From Synechococcus sp. CS-1330 (GTDB taxonomy: Bacteria; Cyanobacteriota; Cyanobacteriia; PCC-6307; Cyanobiaceae): 64,000 nucleotides of DNA. Positions 46,795-56,275 of this stretch are shown here, in pieces; within the stretch, counting starts at the first letter, position 1; each line of letters opens with the position of its first letter. The DNA lies in NCBI GenBank assembly GCA_025128025.1, contig JAHLYR010000065.1, forward strand, positions 62,001 to 126,000. Direction: 5' to 3'. The notes beneath the pieces are model-generated. The model did not search any database and was not told the DNA's origin. It saw only the letters and a list, made by a program, of their open reading frames with translations. A program made the translations under genes and the position numbers.

Positions 46795-47607
46795 TCAGGT
46801 CATCTGAATGCGAACCAGGCTGTCCCACAGTCGCGTTGGCAGGATTCGGCTGGCGATCACTGAGGCTGACTGGTGACCGCAGAGGTAACGAGCTGATGGG
46901 GTGGGGTCGGTGAGGGCTCGCTCGATTGTTAGTGCCACCTCTAGCGGCGGAGAGGCACCCCGGTAGACGGCAGCCCAGCTCTTGCGAACGGCACGCATCA
47001 TGTTGCCGTAGGTGCTGCAAGACAAGGATCCCTCCATCGAAGGGGAGGCCACATTGGGGAAATCGGTAGCGATCACGCCCGGCTCAACCACCACCACGCT
47101 GACACCGAAGGCCTTGAGCTCGAGTCGCAAGGCATCACTCAGGGCCTCCAGCGCAAACTTGCTGGCCCCGTACCACCCCGATCCGGGTGAAACCCAGCGA
47201 CCGGCAATCGAGGAGATATTGACGATGCGACCGCGACCTCGCTCGCGCATGGCGGGTAACAACTGCTGGGTGAGCCCCATCAGCCCAAAGACGTTGACTT
47301 CGAAAATCGCCCGGGCTCGATCCAGGGCCAATGTCTCGAGCGGACCCACTTCACCGAAGCCGGCATTGTTGACCAGCGCATCGAGGGCACCCACCTTGCT
47401 TGTGAGCTGCTCAGCGAGCTCGCGGCGTGAGTGGTCATCGCTTAGATCCAATGCCATCACCTCGGCACCCAAGGCGGCCAGGGGCTCCATTGCCTCCAGC
47501 CGTCGAGCAGCTGCAAACACACGCCAGCCGCGCTCCAGCAATAGGCGAGCTGTCGCCGCACCAATTCCGCTGGAGGCTCCGGTTACAAGAACGGTTGGGG
47601 CTGACAT
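46795..47607 (-). CDS. Short-chain dehydrogenase/reductase
   Basis: 270 residues from the ATG at 47605-47607; the frame runs on to 47682 without family likeness. Classical SDR motifs: VLVTGASSGIGAATARLLLE (cofactor), LDALVNNAGFGEVGPLETL, and the catalytic Ser-Tyr-Lys in IVNISSIAGRWVSPGSGWYG followed by ASKFALEALSDALRLE. It stands between hypA and hypB with gaps of over 100 bases on both sides, so it is probably its own unit. Substrate unknown. Confidence 0.9.
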   Translation of the reverse strand: MSAPTVLVTGASSGIGAATARLLLERGWRVFAAARRLEAMEPLAALGAEVMALDLSDDHSRRELAEQLTSKVGALDALVNNAGFGEVGPLETLALDRARAIFEVNVFGLMGLTQQLLPAMRERGRGRIVNISSIAGRWVSPGSGWYGASKFALEALSDALRLELKAFGVSVVVVEPGVIATDFPNVASPSMEGSLSCSTYGNMMRAVRKSWAAVYRGASPPLEVALTIERALTDPTPSARYLCGHQSASVIASRILPTRLWDSLVRIQMT

Positions 47608-47758
47608 TAAAAGCTCTGAAATGGATTCATAAAACGAAAATCCCGATGAAACGAAGTACCAGCAAACTAATTGCTCCGCCAATTGGGCTTGCTACTAGGT
47701 GCTGTCGTCCCCCTTGGCATCGATGAAGTTTGAAGCCGAAAAAATGCCAATGCTGCTT

Positions 47759-48100
47759 TCAACTGAGCTCCAGCGAGGTCAGCTCCAACTCGCGGCCTTG
47801 CAGCAGCCGGCTGCTGAAGCTACCGCAGCGGAAACAAAGACAATCGCCCTGTTCGCTATCGAAGCCCTGCTGACAGGACTCACAAAAAAAGCGGGCGATC
47901 ACAACCTCAATGCGCAGCTCGGCGCCCGCGGCGATCGTGCCGGCCATCACCACCGTGTGCGCGAAGCGCAACGCCTCCGGTTCCACCCCCGCCAGGCTGC
48001 CGATGCGCAGGCTGATCGCCGTGATGCGGCTGGCACCCTCAGCGCGGGCGGCCGCCAACGCCTGATCGCGCACCGCCTCCATCAAGCTGAGCTCATGCAT
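47759..48100 (-). CDS. hypA: Hydrogenase nickel-incorporation protein HypA
   Basis: 113 residues from the ATG at 48098-48100. HypA gives Ni to the large subunit with HypB: the N-terminal MHELSLMEAVRDQALAAARA (Met-His-Glu nickel site) and a zinc-finger with two Cys pairs (FFCESCQQGFDSEQGDCLCF, RCGSF). The start overlaps the hoxW stop by eight bases, so the two are co-translated. Confidence 0.95.
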   Translation of the reverse strand: MHELSLMEAVRDQALAAARAEGASRITAISLRIGSLAGVEPEALRFAHTVVMAGTIAAGAELRIEVVIARFFCESCQQGFDSEQGDCLCFRCGSFSSRLLQGRELELTSLELS

Positions 48101-48527
48101 GGCGCGCCAGCCAGCCCTGCATGAGCGCCTGGGCACGAGGCAGGGCTGCCTTGATTTCAACCGAAAGAGCGTTGCCGTGCTCAAAGAGCGTCGCTGGCAC
48201 CTGGAGTAGGTGGGCTGCAGGGGCGCATCCGTAGAGCGCCTGGCTGATCGCCAGCAGCTGGGCGGGCTCGAGCCGGTGGCTGTCCGGCGCTCCGGCCCCG
48301 GCCGGGATCACCTCCACCAGCTGGGGAGCCGCGCCTACCGGCGCCAGCCAGGCATCGATAAACAGCACCTCCTCCAGCTCGGCCAGCTCCGCAGCCAGCT
48401 CCGGGGTGAGCTGCTGGACGCTGCGGCCTCCCACCTGTTCGGCCAGCAACGCCCCAACCCCGTCGTCACCGCGCAGGCTGTTGCCGATGCCGATCACCAG
48501 GCGGCTGCCCTGGGGGTGCTGCTCCAT
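48093..48527 (-). CDS. hoxW: Hydrogenase maturation protease HoxW
   Basis: 144 residues. RLVIGIGNSLRGDDGVGALL is the signature of hydrogenase maturation proteases, with the Asp in GDDG as nickel ligand; VLFIDAWLAPVGAAPQLVEV supplies the second acidic position. It cleaves the C-terminal peptide of HoxH after Ni insertion, by family and context. It precedes hypA with an eight-base overlap. Confidence 0.9.
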   Translation of the reverse strand: MEQHPQGSRLVIGIGNSLRGDDGVGALLAEQVGGRSVQQLTPELAAELAELEEVLFIDAWLAPVGAAPQLVEVIPAGAGAPDSHRLEPAQLLAISQALYGCAPAAHLLQVPATLFEHGNALSVEIKAALPRAQALMQGWLARHA

Positions 48528-48557
48528 GGCAAACCAAGAGAGGGGGGAGGCGAGCTC

Positions 48558-49874
48558 CTAATTGTTGGCGGCGATGACCTGATCCGCAGCGAGGCGTTGC
48601 TTGTCCAGCACCAAGTTGATCCTGCGGACAGCTTCTGCAGCCCCTCCAGCAGCAGCCATTTGAGCCGCCAGCTCCTCGGCTGCGGCCCGATAGGACGGGT
48701 CGGTGAGCACCTCCTGCACCGCAGCACGGATAGCGGTGGGCTGGGGGTGAGCGGTGCCGAGATCCAAGGAAGCTCCGGTGCGCCGGAGGCGAGCACAGAC
48801 CTCCGGCTTGTCCTCACCGGCACCGGCCGTCACTAGGGGCACCCCGAAGCTCAAGGCGGCCTGCACGCCCTGGTAGCCACCGTTGGTGATCATCAGGGCC
48901 ACCTTGGGCAGCAAGAACCCGTAAGGGAGATAACCAGCCGCTCGCACGTTCGCAGGCAACGCGCCAAGCGCCTCGATGGATCCATCTGACCGGCCGGTGG
49001 TGACCACCAGCAACAGCGGTTGATCCGCCAAGGCCTCAATCGTGGGTCGCAGCAACATCGAAGGATCGGTGTTAATAGTGCCCTGACTCACATGAACCAC
49101 CGTGACGCCATCGAGGTCACCCCACCAGGAGGGGGGAGTGAAGGCCTCCTGCTCTTCCTCCAGCAGCGGACCCACGAAGCTGACCTGAGCTGGCAGATCA
49201 GGCCGGGGATACTCAAATGCAGCCACGGTGCCACTGAGCACCAGATCGGCAGACACCTGATCGAACAGCCAGGGCCGTCGAGGTGGCAAGCAGAGCCCGG
49301 CACGGGCCTGGTCAGCGCTGCTGCGCAGCGAGCGGAACAGCAGGCTGCATGTCAACAGCCGCAGGACCCTATTTCGCCACCGCCCAAGCAGAGAGTCATC
49401 GGGCGGCAAGGCCAGGCCGAACGGTGCCACCGCGCGACTGGGGCACGTGAGCACAGTGCAGCACAACTGCACCCAGGGCCGCCCGGTGCGCTCACTCCAC
49501 CAGGCACCGGCCATTAAAAAACTGTCGCAAACCACGAGGTCGGCAGCTTGCTCATCGTGGAGAGCGAGCAAATCCAGGCAGAACCCCTGGGAAGGCTGAA
49601 TGAAAAAGACATCAAGATCGAAGCGCAGCTGGGCCAAACCGCGCAAAGCCTGTCGTCGCTGCTGCAGGGTCTGCGGCACCTTCTCAGGCAGGGAGTAATC
49701 AAAACCCTGCCGCATGGCACAGAACACCGCCCCGGTGCTCTCCACCCGCGCTCGAAACGCCTCCCCCGCCAGCCAACGCACCCGATGGCCCTCACCCACC
49801 AGAGCACGGGCCAGGGCCAGCATCGGCTTGACATGGCCGAACACCGGAACCGACAGCAGCAGCACATCAGCCAT
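48558..49874 (-). CDS. GT1-family (MGT-type) glycosyltransferase
   Basis: 438 residues. LLLSVPVFGHVKPMLALARA at the N-terminus and the C-terminal donor-binding region, VVHVSQGTINTDPSMLLRPT, ADQPLLLVVTTGRSDGS, LPKVALMITNGGYQGVQAAL, SFGVPLVTAGAGEDKPEVCA, are typical of the macrolide/UDP-glycosyltransferase family. It separates hoxW from hoxH. The acceptor is unknown, and there is no evident link to the hydrogenase. Confidence 0.88.
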   Translation of the reverse strand: MADVLLLSVPVFGHVKPMLALARALVGEGHRVRWLAGEAFRARVESTGAVFCAMRQGFDYSLPEKVPQTLQQRRQALRGLAQLRFDLDVFFIQPSQGFCLDLLALHDEQAADLVVCDSFLMAGAWWSERTGRPWVQLCCTVLTCPSRAVAPFGLALPPDDSLLGRWRNRVLRLLTCSLLFRSLRSSADQARAGLCLPPRRPWLFDQVSADLVLSGTVAAFEYPRPDLPAQVSFVGPLLEEEQEAFTPPSWWGDLDGVTVVHVSQGTINTDPSMLLRPTIEALADQPLLLVVTTGRSDGSIEALGALPANVRAAGYLPYGFLLPKVALMITNGGYQGVQAALSFGVPLVTAGAGEDKPEVCARLRRTGASLDLGTAHPQPTAIRAAVQEVLTDPSYRAAAEELAAQMAAAGGAAEAVRRINLVLDKQRLAADQVIAANN

Positions 49875-49965
49875 GGGGATCGGGGAGACCAGCGAGGGCT
49901 TCTAGAGCTGACATCTTGATCCTGAAGAGCCTGGAGATCGGACCCATGGCCCTGGGGTTGCCCCC

Positions 49966-51444
49966 TTAATCCCGCACCCGCTCCGCCAACCGCCGCCCAG
50001 TGGCATCCACCAGCTCTATCCGCAGCGGCATCTGGCCGGCCGCGTGGGTGGAGCAGGAGAGGCAGGGATCAAAGCAGCGGATACCGGCCTCCACCCGGTT
50101 GAGCAGGGCCTCAGGGATTTCGGCGCCCTCGGCCAGTGGCGCGGGGCCGAGGTAGTAGCGGGCGATCTGGGCCACGGTGCGGTTCATCGCCAGGTTGTTT
50201 TGACCGGTGGCGATGATCAGGTTCACCCGGGTAATTAGGCCGTCGTCATCTACCCGGTAGTGGTGAAACAGGGTGCCCCGGGGCGCTTCGCTCACCCCCA
50301 CCGCTTCGTTGGCGTTGAGGCTGGCATGGCTGCGCACGTGGGGGGATTGCAGCTCGGGATCCTGCGCCAGCTGGCCGATCGCCTCCAGACAGGCCACGAT
50401 CTCCACCAGGCGGGCATGGTGATAGGCAAACGACGAGTTAGCAATCCGGCCGCCGCTGGCAGTTGTGCCGTTGCGGGCGCGGTAGGCCGCCAGCTCGGCA
50501 TCGGCCCAGGGGGTGCCGATCCGCTCGCACACATTCAGGCGCGCCAGGGGGCCCACTCGATACATCCCCTCCGGATAGCCCAGGGGCTTGTAGTAGGGAA
50601 ATTTCAGGTAGCTCCAGCTCTCCACCGCCTCCCCCAAGAAGCTGGCGTAGTCGTCCTCTGACAGGCCATCGGCCACCACGGCGCCGCTGCTGTCCACCAG
50701 CCGCAACAGGCCATCGATGCACGACCACTGACCCTGGTCATCCACCAGACCCATGAACAGGGAGTCGAAGGTGCCAAACACTCGCTGCTCTTCGGCCAGC
50801 TGTTGATCCAGCAGCCGCTGAAACACCTCCAAGGCCAGCCTCACCGTGGCTTCGGCTTCGGGCAAGCGCTGCCGGATCCAGGCCGCCGTCTCAGGCGTCA
50901 TCGGCGTCCGAACGCCCCCGGGCACCGCCCAGGCCGCATGGATTTTGCGGCCCGCCAGCTGCTCGATGAGCTGCTGGCCAAATTGGCGCAGGCGGATGCC
51001 GGCGCGGGCGAGTTCGGGATCGGCCGCCATCAGGCCAAACACGTTGCGCTTGGCCGGATCGCTATCCCAACCCAGCAGGAAATCTGGGCTGCTGAGGTGA
51101 AAAAACGAGAGGGCGTGGCTCTGGCAAATCTGGGCCATGTTCAGCAGACGCCGCAGCTTGCGGGCCGCAGGCGGCGGCTGCACCGCCAGCAATTTGTCGC
51201 CGGTTTTCGCCGCGGCCAGCAGGTGGCTCACCGGGCAGATGCCGCAGATACGCGCCGTGATGCCGGCCATTTCCGTGAAGGGCCTGCCCTCACAAAAGGT
51301 TTCGAAGCCGCGATACTCCACCACGTGGAAGCGGGCATCAGCGATCCGGCCCGACTCATCCAAGTGGAGTGTGATCTTGGCGTGGCCCTCGATGCGGGTC
51401 ACCGGATCGATCGTGATCGTGCGGGGGGTGAATTCAGAGCTCAC
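49966..51444 (-). CDS. hoxH: Bidirectional hydrogenase large subunit HoxH
   Basis: 492 residues. The NiFe-site Cys motifs are complete: [20 protein letters not shown] near residue 65 and [20 protein letters not shown] near the C-terminus. The residues after the DPCxxCxxH motif form the peptide removed by HoxW. Other signatures: [60 protein letters not shown]. It is over 4 kb from hoxY, separated by an efflux cassette on both strands, so it probably has its own promoter in 51445-51642. Confidence 0.97.
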   Translation of the reverse strand: MSSEFTPRTITIDPVTRIEGHAKITLHLDESGRIADARFHVVEYRGFETFCEGRPFTEMAGITARICGICPVSHLLAAAKTGDKLLAVQPPPAARKLRRLLNMAQICQSHALSFFHLSSPDFLLGWDSDPAKRNVFGLMAADPELARAGIRLRQFGQQLIEQLAGRKIHAAWAVPGGVRTPMTPETAAWIRQRLPEAEATVRLALEVFQRLLDQQLAEEQRVFGTFDSLFMGLVDDQGQWSCIDGLLRLVDSSGAVVADGLSEDDYASFLGEAVESWSYLKFPYYKPLGYPEGMYRVGPLARLNVCERIGTPWADAELAAYRARNGTTASGGRIANSSFAYHHARLVEIVACLEAIGQLAQDPELQSPHVRSHASLNANEAVGVSEAPRGTLFHHYRVDDDGLITRVNLIIATGQNNLAMNRTVAQIARYYLGPAPLAEGAEIPEALLNRVEAGIRCFDPCLSCSTHAAGQMPLRIELVDATGRRLAERVRD

Positions 51445-51642
51445 AGCGATCTGCCTCAGCCGAAACTTGGTTGTATCTAGTCATGGTCACCGCGATGCTC
51501 AGCTGCACCGGCAACCCCAGGCCAACTCCAGGGGCCCGGGGTTGCCTGCCCTGGCCAAAACCTGGCAATGCCGCTGCCAGTAAGCCAATGACAACAACGA
51601 CAGCGAATCTGAGCTGGCGCTGTAGCGAGCTGATTCGCACCA
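51445..51642. other. Intergenic region upstream of hoxH
   Basis: About 200 bases between hoxH and the FUSC gene end; both are on the minus strand. No gene is convincing. It should contain the hoxH promoter if hoxH is not read from hoxE. Confidence 0.4.
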
Positions 51643-52847
51643 TCAAGCTGGCTCGGCACGAGAGAGCTCAGGCAAGGGCAGCCCGAGCCAGCGCGCTTCT
51701 TCACGAGCAGCCGGCAAAAGCCTTTGCAACTGCTGAGCTGTAGCGGCAGGATCTGCCTTGAGTTGATTATAGCGACGCAGGGAACTATTAGGGAACAGCA
51801 GCAGCCCGATCGCAAGGGCAAGGCCACACCCCATCAGGTAGTCGATCCAGCGATTGGGGATGTACCAGGCCACCATAGATCCGTAACCAACGAAAGCCAC
51901 ACCACTGGAGATCAACGCCGTGCGCAGGTAATTCGTGCTGTTTAGTGCCAGCGCCAAAGCGGTTGTCCCGCCCAGCACCAAGCCAGTTTGTAGCGACCCG
52001 ATACCCAAAGTATTAAATACCAATAAAGGCATCAAAATTCCCAATGTGACACCAACCATCCGATCGCGTACTCGAGCAAGGGTGTCGCCAATGCTGTCGT
52101 TGAGCAACAACACAACACCGAAGTAGAGATACTTAGGGAGGGTCTGGATAACCCAGGAAATCGCCCACTGCTGGGACTGAGACTTATGCCCCTGTCTTAA
52201 CGGCGATTTCTCAACAGCAGGTTATCCAGACCTTCCTTAGGTGTAACAGCTCCCACTCCCTGGCCGATGGCCAGGGCAAGGCTGGCAAACACGAGCTTGC
52301 GCCAGAAGAAAGGTGATTGCAGGCCTGCTTTAACCCGCTCGGCCAGAGGAAGCTCGTCTGAATCAGGGGGAGCGCTCTCCGCAGGCGGGATCACCGCAGG
52401 AGAGAAAGCCAGCTGCAACGTCGTGCCGATGGCCAAACCAAGGGCAATGGCAAGCAACTCCTGGCCCCAGTCACTCCAGCTTGGTGAACTGCTCAGCAGT
52501 GGCAGCACTCCAGCCACTGCTGCAACGCCGGAGAGCAGCCGTAACTTTCCTGGCAGCAGCAAAATCAACAGCTGCATCAGCGCCGCCACCAGCCCAAAGA
52601 CGAACACCTGGGGCACCGAGGCGAGGGCAAGCCCCAGGGCAACGCCAATCGCCATGCAAAAACCGACCACCACCAGCAACACCGGATAGATCGCCAGGGG
52701 CCAGCGGCTGAAATCGGGGCGAACCACCAGAGCTGCGATCACCGCGCCATAGGCGACAGCCCCACTGCTTAGGCCGATGCCGTCGCACACCGCACCTGCC
52801 AAACCGGCCGCCAGAGCGATCACCCAAGCCGCGCGCAGCTGCACCAT
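51643..52847 (-). pseudogene. FUSC-family efflux protein gene split by a 98-bp insertion
   Basis: Two frames in the same direction together make one FUSC-type inner-membrane protein. The N-terminal part (52847-52236) starts VIALAAGLAGAVCDGIGLSS and has about six membrane helices; the C-terminal part runs from 52131 to 51643 (LLLNDSIGDTLARVRDRMVG, LALNSTNYLRTALISSGVAF). Removing bases 52132-52235 (one 6-bp target copy plus the insertion) joins VTPK directly to YLYFGVV in the same frame, giving about 366 residues. As it stands the first frame stops inside the insertion (EGLDNLLLRNRR) and the second could only restart at a GTG at 52113. The pump is probably inactive. Confidence 0.85.
52138..52235. 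mobile_element. 98-bp MITE-like insertion in the FUSC gene
   Basis: A 98-bp element with 16-bp terminal inverted repeats (GAGGGTCTGGATAACC at the left, the complement of GAAGGTCTGGATAACC at the right, one mismatch) flanked by a 6-bp direct repeat CTTAGG at 52132-52137 and 52236-52241. No coding capacity. The interior is itself partly palindromic. Excision with one target copy restores the host frame, which fixes the boundaries. Confidence 0.85.
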
Positions 52848-53024
52848 TCAGGAGCGCGGGGGGCGCAAAGCCTGGGCCCAACCCACCAGCAACACCACCA
52901 GTAGCAAGCTGATCCAAAACCACAGCCGCGGCGGCGAGCTAATGGCCCCTATCACCAGCAGCAGCAGCGCGATCCAGGGGGCCGGCTGCCGCCAAGGGCT
53001 CAACCAACGACCACGGTTATTCAT
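52848..53024 (-). CDS. Small two-helix membrane protein of the efflux operon
   Basis: 58 residues from the ATG at 53022-53024 (ATGA overlap with the HlyD stop) to TGA at 52848-52850, directly before the FUSC start at 52847. Basic N-terminus (MNNRGRWLSPWRQPAPW) and two hydrophobic segments (IALLLLVIGAISS, LWFWISLLLVVLLVGWAQ). The place resembles AaeX (DUF1656) of the E. coli aaeXAB efflux operon; family membership is not proven. Confidence 0.7.
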   Translation of the reverse strand: MNNRGRWLSPWRQPAPWIALLLLVIGAISSPPRLWFWISLLLVVLLVGWAQALRPPRS

Positions 53025-54202
53025 CGCTCCGCACCACCAAGCCAGCGCAGGAACGGCAACACAAAGCTCACCAGGGAGCGCCGTTCCACCTCCACCTTCG
53101 CCCGGGCAGGAGTGCCATTTTCCAAAGGCAGATCGGGCCCCCGACCGCTACTCCAGCGGAGCCCACTGGGATTGTTGGCAGGCTCAAATTCCACAGTCAC
53201 CAGTTGCACCGGTGAGCTGATCTTGTCGGCGGCGGTGGCCAGGGGGTCACCGCCCTCACCAAAGGCCGCCTGGCGGCTGCGGGCAATCAGACTCATCGCC
53301 ACCTCCGGATCCCCTACCACCCGGCTCACCTCGGCCAGATCGGCGGTGGCGGGGGAGATGGCCACAATTTTTCCCTCCACAGAGCCGTAGCGTTCGGCCG
53401 TGCCGCCATAGCGCTCGCGGGTCTGCAGCAGGGGATCCAGCTGGATCGACTCGCCGAGCCGCAGGCGCACCGCATCGGCATCACTGAACAGCGCCGTGGC
53501 CAGCCGCGGACGCCTCGACTGCAGCGGCCCGGGGCCCAAAGTGCCCAGCCGCTGGCCCGGCAGCACCGCCTGGCCAGGGCTGACGGCCAGGCTCAACAGC
53601 AAGCCAGAGCGCGGCGCGAGCACAGCCTGGGCATCCTCCTGACCCTCCAGTTCGGCTCGGTTGGCATCGAGCTGGGCCAGCTGGCCCTCCAGGGCTTTGA
53701 TCTGGCTCTGGTTGCGCAAGTAGAGGTCCTGGGCTCCCACCCACAGCGGGCTGTAACGGGGGATCACCTCATCGCGGCGCAGGGTTTCGAGCGCCTGCAA
53801 CTGCTTCTGCACCGGCTGGTTGGTGGTGCGCAGGGTAGAGATCTGGGCCAGGATCGCCTGCTGCTGCCGGTCGATGGCCTCCCCCTGCCGCACCAGGGCA
53901 TTGGGGTTCGCACCCACAGCGCCAGCACCCGCAGCCGCCTGATCCACCCGATTCAAGGTGGCCAGCAATTCGCCTTGACGCACGGCATCGCCAACCCGCC
54001 TGGGCAAAGCCTGCACCTGACCTGCCGATCGCGCGTAAAACCCAACGCGGCTGTCGGGCTGCAGCAGCACGGCACTGCCTTCCACCTTCACGGCCACGCC
54101 CGGCGAGAGGGCCCAGGCTCCACTGATGGCAGTAACGAGAGCCATCGGCAGCAGGCTCAGCGCCCGGTCCATTGCTGCCATGCCGACCTGCTGCCCTGCC
54201 AC
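53021..54202 (-). CDS. HlyD-family membrane-fusion protein
   Basis: 393 residues as read from 54202; in-frame ATGs at 54181 and 54172 are alternatives. An N-terminal membrane anchor (LSLLPMALVTAISGAWALSP) is followed by a barrel-sandwich hybrid (GFYARSAGQVQALPRRVGDA, VRQGELLATLNRVDQA), a coiled coil (LVRQGEAIDRQQQAILAQI, KALEGQLAQLDANRAELEGQ) and a second barrel half (VLAPRSGLLLSLAVSPGQAV). It links an inner-membrane pump to TolC. The partner pump would be the FUSC gene downstream. The tolC-like gene is divergent. Confidence 0.88.
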   Translation of the reverse strand: MAGQQVGMAAMDRALSLLPMALVTAISGAWALSPGVAVKVEGSAVLLQPDSRVGFYARSAGQVQALPRRVGDAVRQGELLATLNRVDQAAAGAGAVGANPNALVRQGEAIDRQQQAILAQISTLRTTNQPVQKQLQALETLRRDEVIPRYSPLWVGAQDLYLRNQSQIKALEGQLAQLDANRAELEGQEDAQAVLAPRSGLLLSLAVSPGQAVLPGQRLGTLGPGPLQSRRPRLATALFSDADAVRLRLGESIQLDPLLQTRERYGGTAERYGSVEGKIVAISPATADLAEVSRVVGDPEVAMSLIARSRQAAFGEGGDPLATAADKISSPVQLVTVEFEPANNPSGLRWSSGRGPDLPLENGTPARAKVEVERRSLVSFVLPFLRWLGGAER

Positions 54203-54268
54203 TGAGGAAGTGGCCTTACCGTACCGGCAATTCTTCCCGTTGAAGCTTTGGGTCAGCGATCCCGCTGG
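54203..54268. promoter_or_regulatory. Short divergent promoter region of the efflux cassette
   Basis: About 65 bases between the HlyD and TolC-like starts. Both promoters must lie here or within the gene starts; no clear -10/-35 pair was picked. Confidence 0.4.
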
Positions 54269-55684
54269 ATGAGTGCGCTCGCAGCGGTGATCCTGGCTAT
54301 TGCTGATGGCAGGGCAGCGCAGGCCGCCACCCCTCCCCTGGTGCTCAGCCGTCAGCAGGCTCTCGAGCTTGGCTTGGGCGGCTCCCTGAGCCTGCGCGCT
54401 CAGGTGCTGACGGTGGAGGAAAACCAGGCCTTGGTTGGCATGGCCCGCTCCCGTTTTCTACCCAAACTCGACCTGATCGCCCTGGGCACCTTTGCCCAGG
54501 TGAATACAGACATCGGCTTCATTTCCAACCTGCCCACCATCGGTGATCTGAACCTCAATCTCGGTGGTGACAGTTCGGCCCTAATCAACAACACCTTTGT
54601 GAATCTGGGCCTAATCCTGACCATGCCCCTGCTGGATTTCGGCCGGGGCCCGCTGCAGCAGGCGGCCCAGGCCGATCTACAGGCGGCCCGCGCCGCGCAG
54701 GAGGAGCAGCAGCGGCGCACCCGCTTTGAAATCCTGAGCCGCTACTTTTCAGCCCAGCTAAGTGCTGCCCAGATTCCCGTCTGGGAAAGCTCCCTGGGGA
54801 TATCACAGAGGTTATTGCGCGACGTCAATGCCATCCGGCGTGTAGGTCTGGCACCTCGCATTGACACATTTCAGGCGGAAGCCCTGCAGCAGGCCGACCT
54901 ACAGGGGTTGGCAGAGGCTCAGGCGCAACACGAAATCGCCCTGAGTGGTTTGGCCCGTGTGCTGAATCTTCCCGCCGAAACCCGCGTTGAAACAGGTGAT
55001 CCGCTGCAGAAGGATCCAGCCTGGAGCTACAGCTTGGGCGACAGCATCAGCCAGGCCCTAGAGCAGCGCCCCGCCCTGGAAAGCCTGATCCAACTGCAGC
55101 TGGCACAACGCGCCAAAGTTCAGCTGGCCCGTGCCGGCCGACTACCCAGCGTGGGGTTACTGGTGGGAGGGGGAATCAGCGGTAACTGGCTAGATATTCC
55201 AAATCAGAGCGCCACCCCCAACGTCAGCGCCAGCAATGGCGCGAACGTGGCTTTGTCAACGATCAGCACGAATGGCAGTGCCTCCGGCAGCTTCACCGAC
55301 TGGGGCGCCGCCATCGCCGTGCGCCAGCCCCTTTACGACGGAGGCCTCACCCGCGAGTCGATTGCCCTGGCCCAGCGCCGAGCTGCTCAGGCGGAGATCA
55401 CCATCCAGCAGGCCCAGCAAGCCATCATCCAAAGCGTGGAAACCTGGTTTGCAACGCACCGGGCTGCGGCCCCCCAGAGCACTGCCGCCCGCGCGGCCAT
55501 CGTTGTAGGGGAGCGATCTGTGCAGGATGGCTTGTTGCGCTACCGCGCTGGCCTTACCCCGCTCACGGAGCTTCTCGTAGCCCAGCGAAACCTTCAAATT
55601 GCCCGCGCCGCCGAAGCCAGCGCCATCTATCGCTGGAACCTCAGCCGGGCAGCACTGGAATTAGAAACCGGTCTTGTGCGGTAG
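54269..55684 (+). CDS. TolC-family outer-membrane efflux protein
   Basis: 471 residues from the ATG at 54269 (a TTG at 54248 is also in frame). Signal peptide MSALAAVILAIADGRAAQA, then two outer-membrane-factor repeats: LGLGGSLSLRAQVLTVEENQ, ALVGMARSRFLPKLDLIALG, LILTMPLLDFGRGPLQQAAQ in the first half; GDSISQALEQRPALESLIQL, AARQPLYDGGLTRESIALAQ-like and LLRYRAGLTPLTELLVAQRN in the second. It forms the exit channel with HlyD. It is the only plus-strand gene in the hydrogenase region from hypE to hoxE. Confidence 0.92.
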   Translation: MSALAAVILAIADGRAAQAATPPLVLSRQQALELGLGGSLSLRAQVLTVEENQALVGMARSRFLPKLDLIALGTFAQVNTDIGFISNLPTIGDLNLNLGGDSSALINNTFVNLGLILTMPLLDFGRGPLQQAAQADLQAARAAQEEQQRRTRFEILSRYFSAQLSAAQIPVWESSLGISQRLLRDVNAIRRVGLAPRIDTFQAEALQQADLQGLAEAQAQHEIALSGLARVLNLPAETRVETGDPLQKDPAWSYSLGDSISQALEQRPALESLIQLQLAQRAKVQLARAGRLPSVGLLVGGGISGNWLDIPNQSATPNVSASNGANVALSTISTNGSASGSFTDWGAAIAVRQPLYDGGLTRESIALAQRRAAQAEITIQQAQQAIIQSVETWFATHRAAAPQSTAARAAIVVGERSVQDGLLRYRAGLTPLTELLVAQRNLQIARAAEASAIYRWNLSRAALELETGLVR

Positions 55685-55696
55685 TCGCGACGCAGT

Positions 55697-56275
55697 TCAA
55701 CCAAAACCCAGCATGCCCCGACCCTCCATCACCGGCCGCTCGCCGCGCAGTAGGGCTTCCAGAAACTCCCGGATCCGCTCCGCCGAGGGCGGGCAGCCGG
55801 GCAGGAAGTGATCCACCGCGATCACCTCGTGCAGCGGCAGCACCCGCTCCAGCAGCTCCGGCACGATGCCGGGGGCGTGGGGGTGCTGGGCGCCACGATC
55901 GGCCAGCTCCACATAACCGCGCTCCAGCACGCTCTGACGGCTACCGCCAGCCACTCCGGCCCAGAGGTTGCGCAGGCCCGGCACGTTGGCGCTCACGGCG
56001 CAATCACCGAAGGACACCACCAACTTGCTGCGGGCCCGCAGCTGCAGGGCCAACTCGAGGTTGTCGGCGTTAGCCACCGCCCCCTCCACCAGGCACAGAT
56101 CCACCCCCTCGGGAAACACCTTGATGTCGCTCGCAACCGGTGAGTAGACGATCTCCACCGCTGCGGCGAGCTCAAAGAGCCATTCATCAAGGTCGAGAAA
56201 CGACATGTGGCAGCCGCTGCAGCCGGCCAGCCACACCGTGGCGAACCGCAGCTTGGGGGGTGGGGCGAGGGTCAT
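55697..56275 (-). CDS. hoxY: Bidirectional hydrogenase small subunit HoxY
   Basis: 192 residues. It holds the proximal [4Fe-4S] cluster: [20 protein letters not shown] near the start, [20 protein letters not shown] and [20 protein letters not shown] further on, with Cys ligands in each. It pairs with HoxH as the hydrogenase module. The start overlaps hoxU by ATGA; the 3' end is convergent with the TolC-like gene. Confidence 0.96.
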   Translation of the reverse strand: MTLAPPPKLRFATVWLAGCSGCHMSFLDLDEWLFELAAAVEIVYSPVASDIKVFPEGVDLCLVEGAVANADNLELALQLRARSKLVVSFGDCAVSANVPGLRNLWAGVAGGSRQSVLERGYVELADRGAQHPHAPGIVPELLERVLPLHEVIAVDHFLPGCPPSAERIREFLEALLRGERPVMEGRGMLGFG

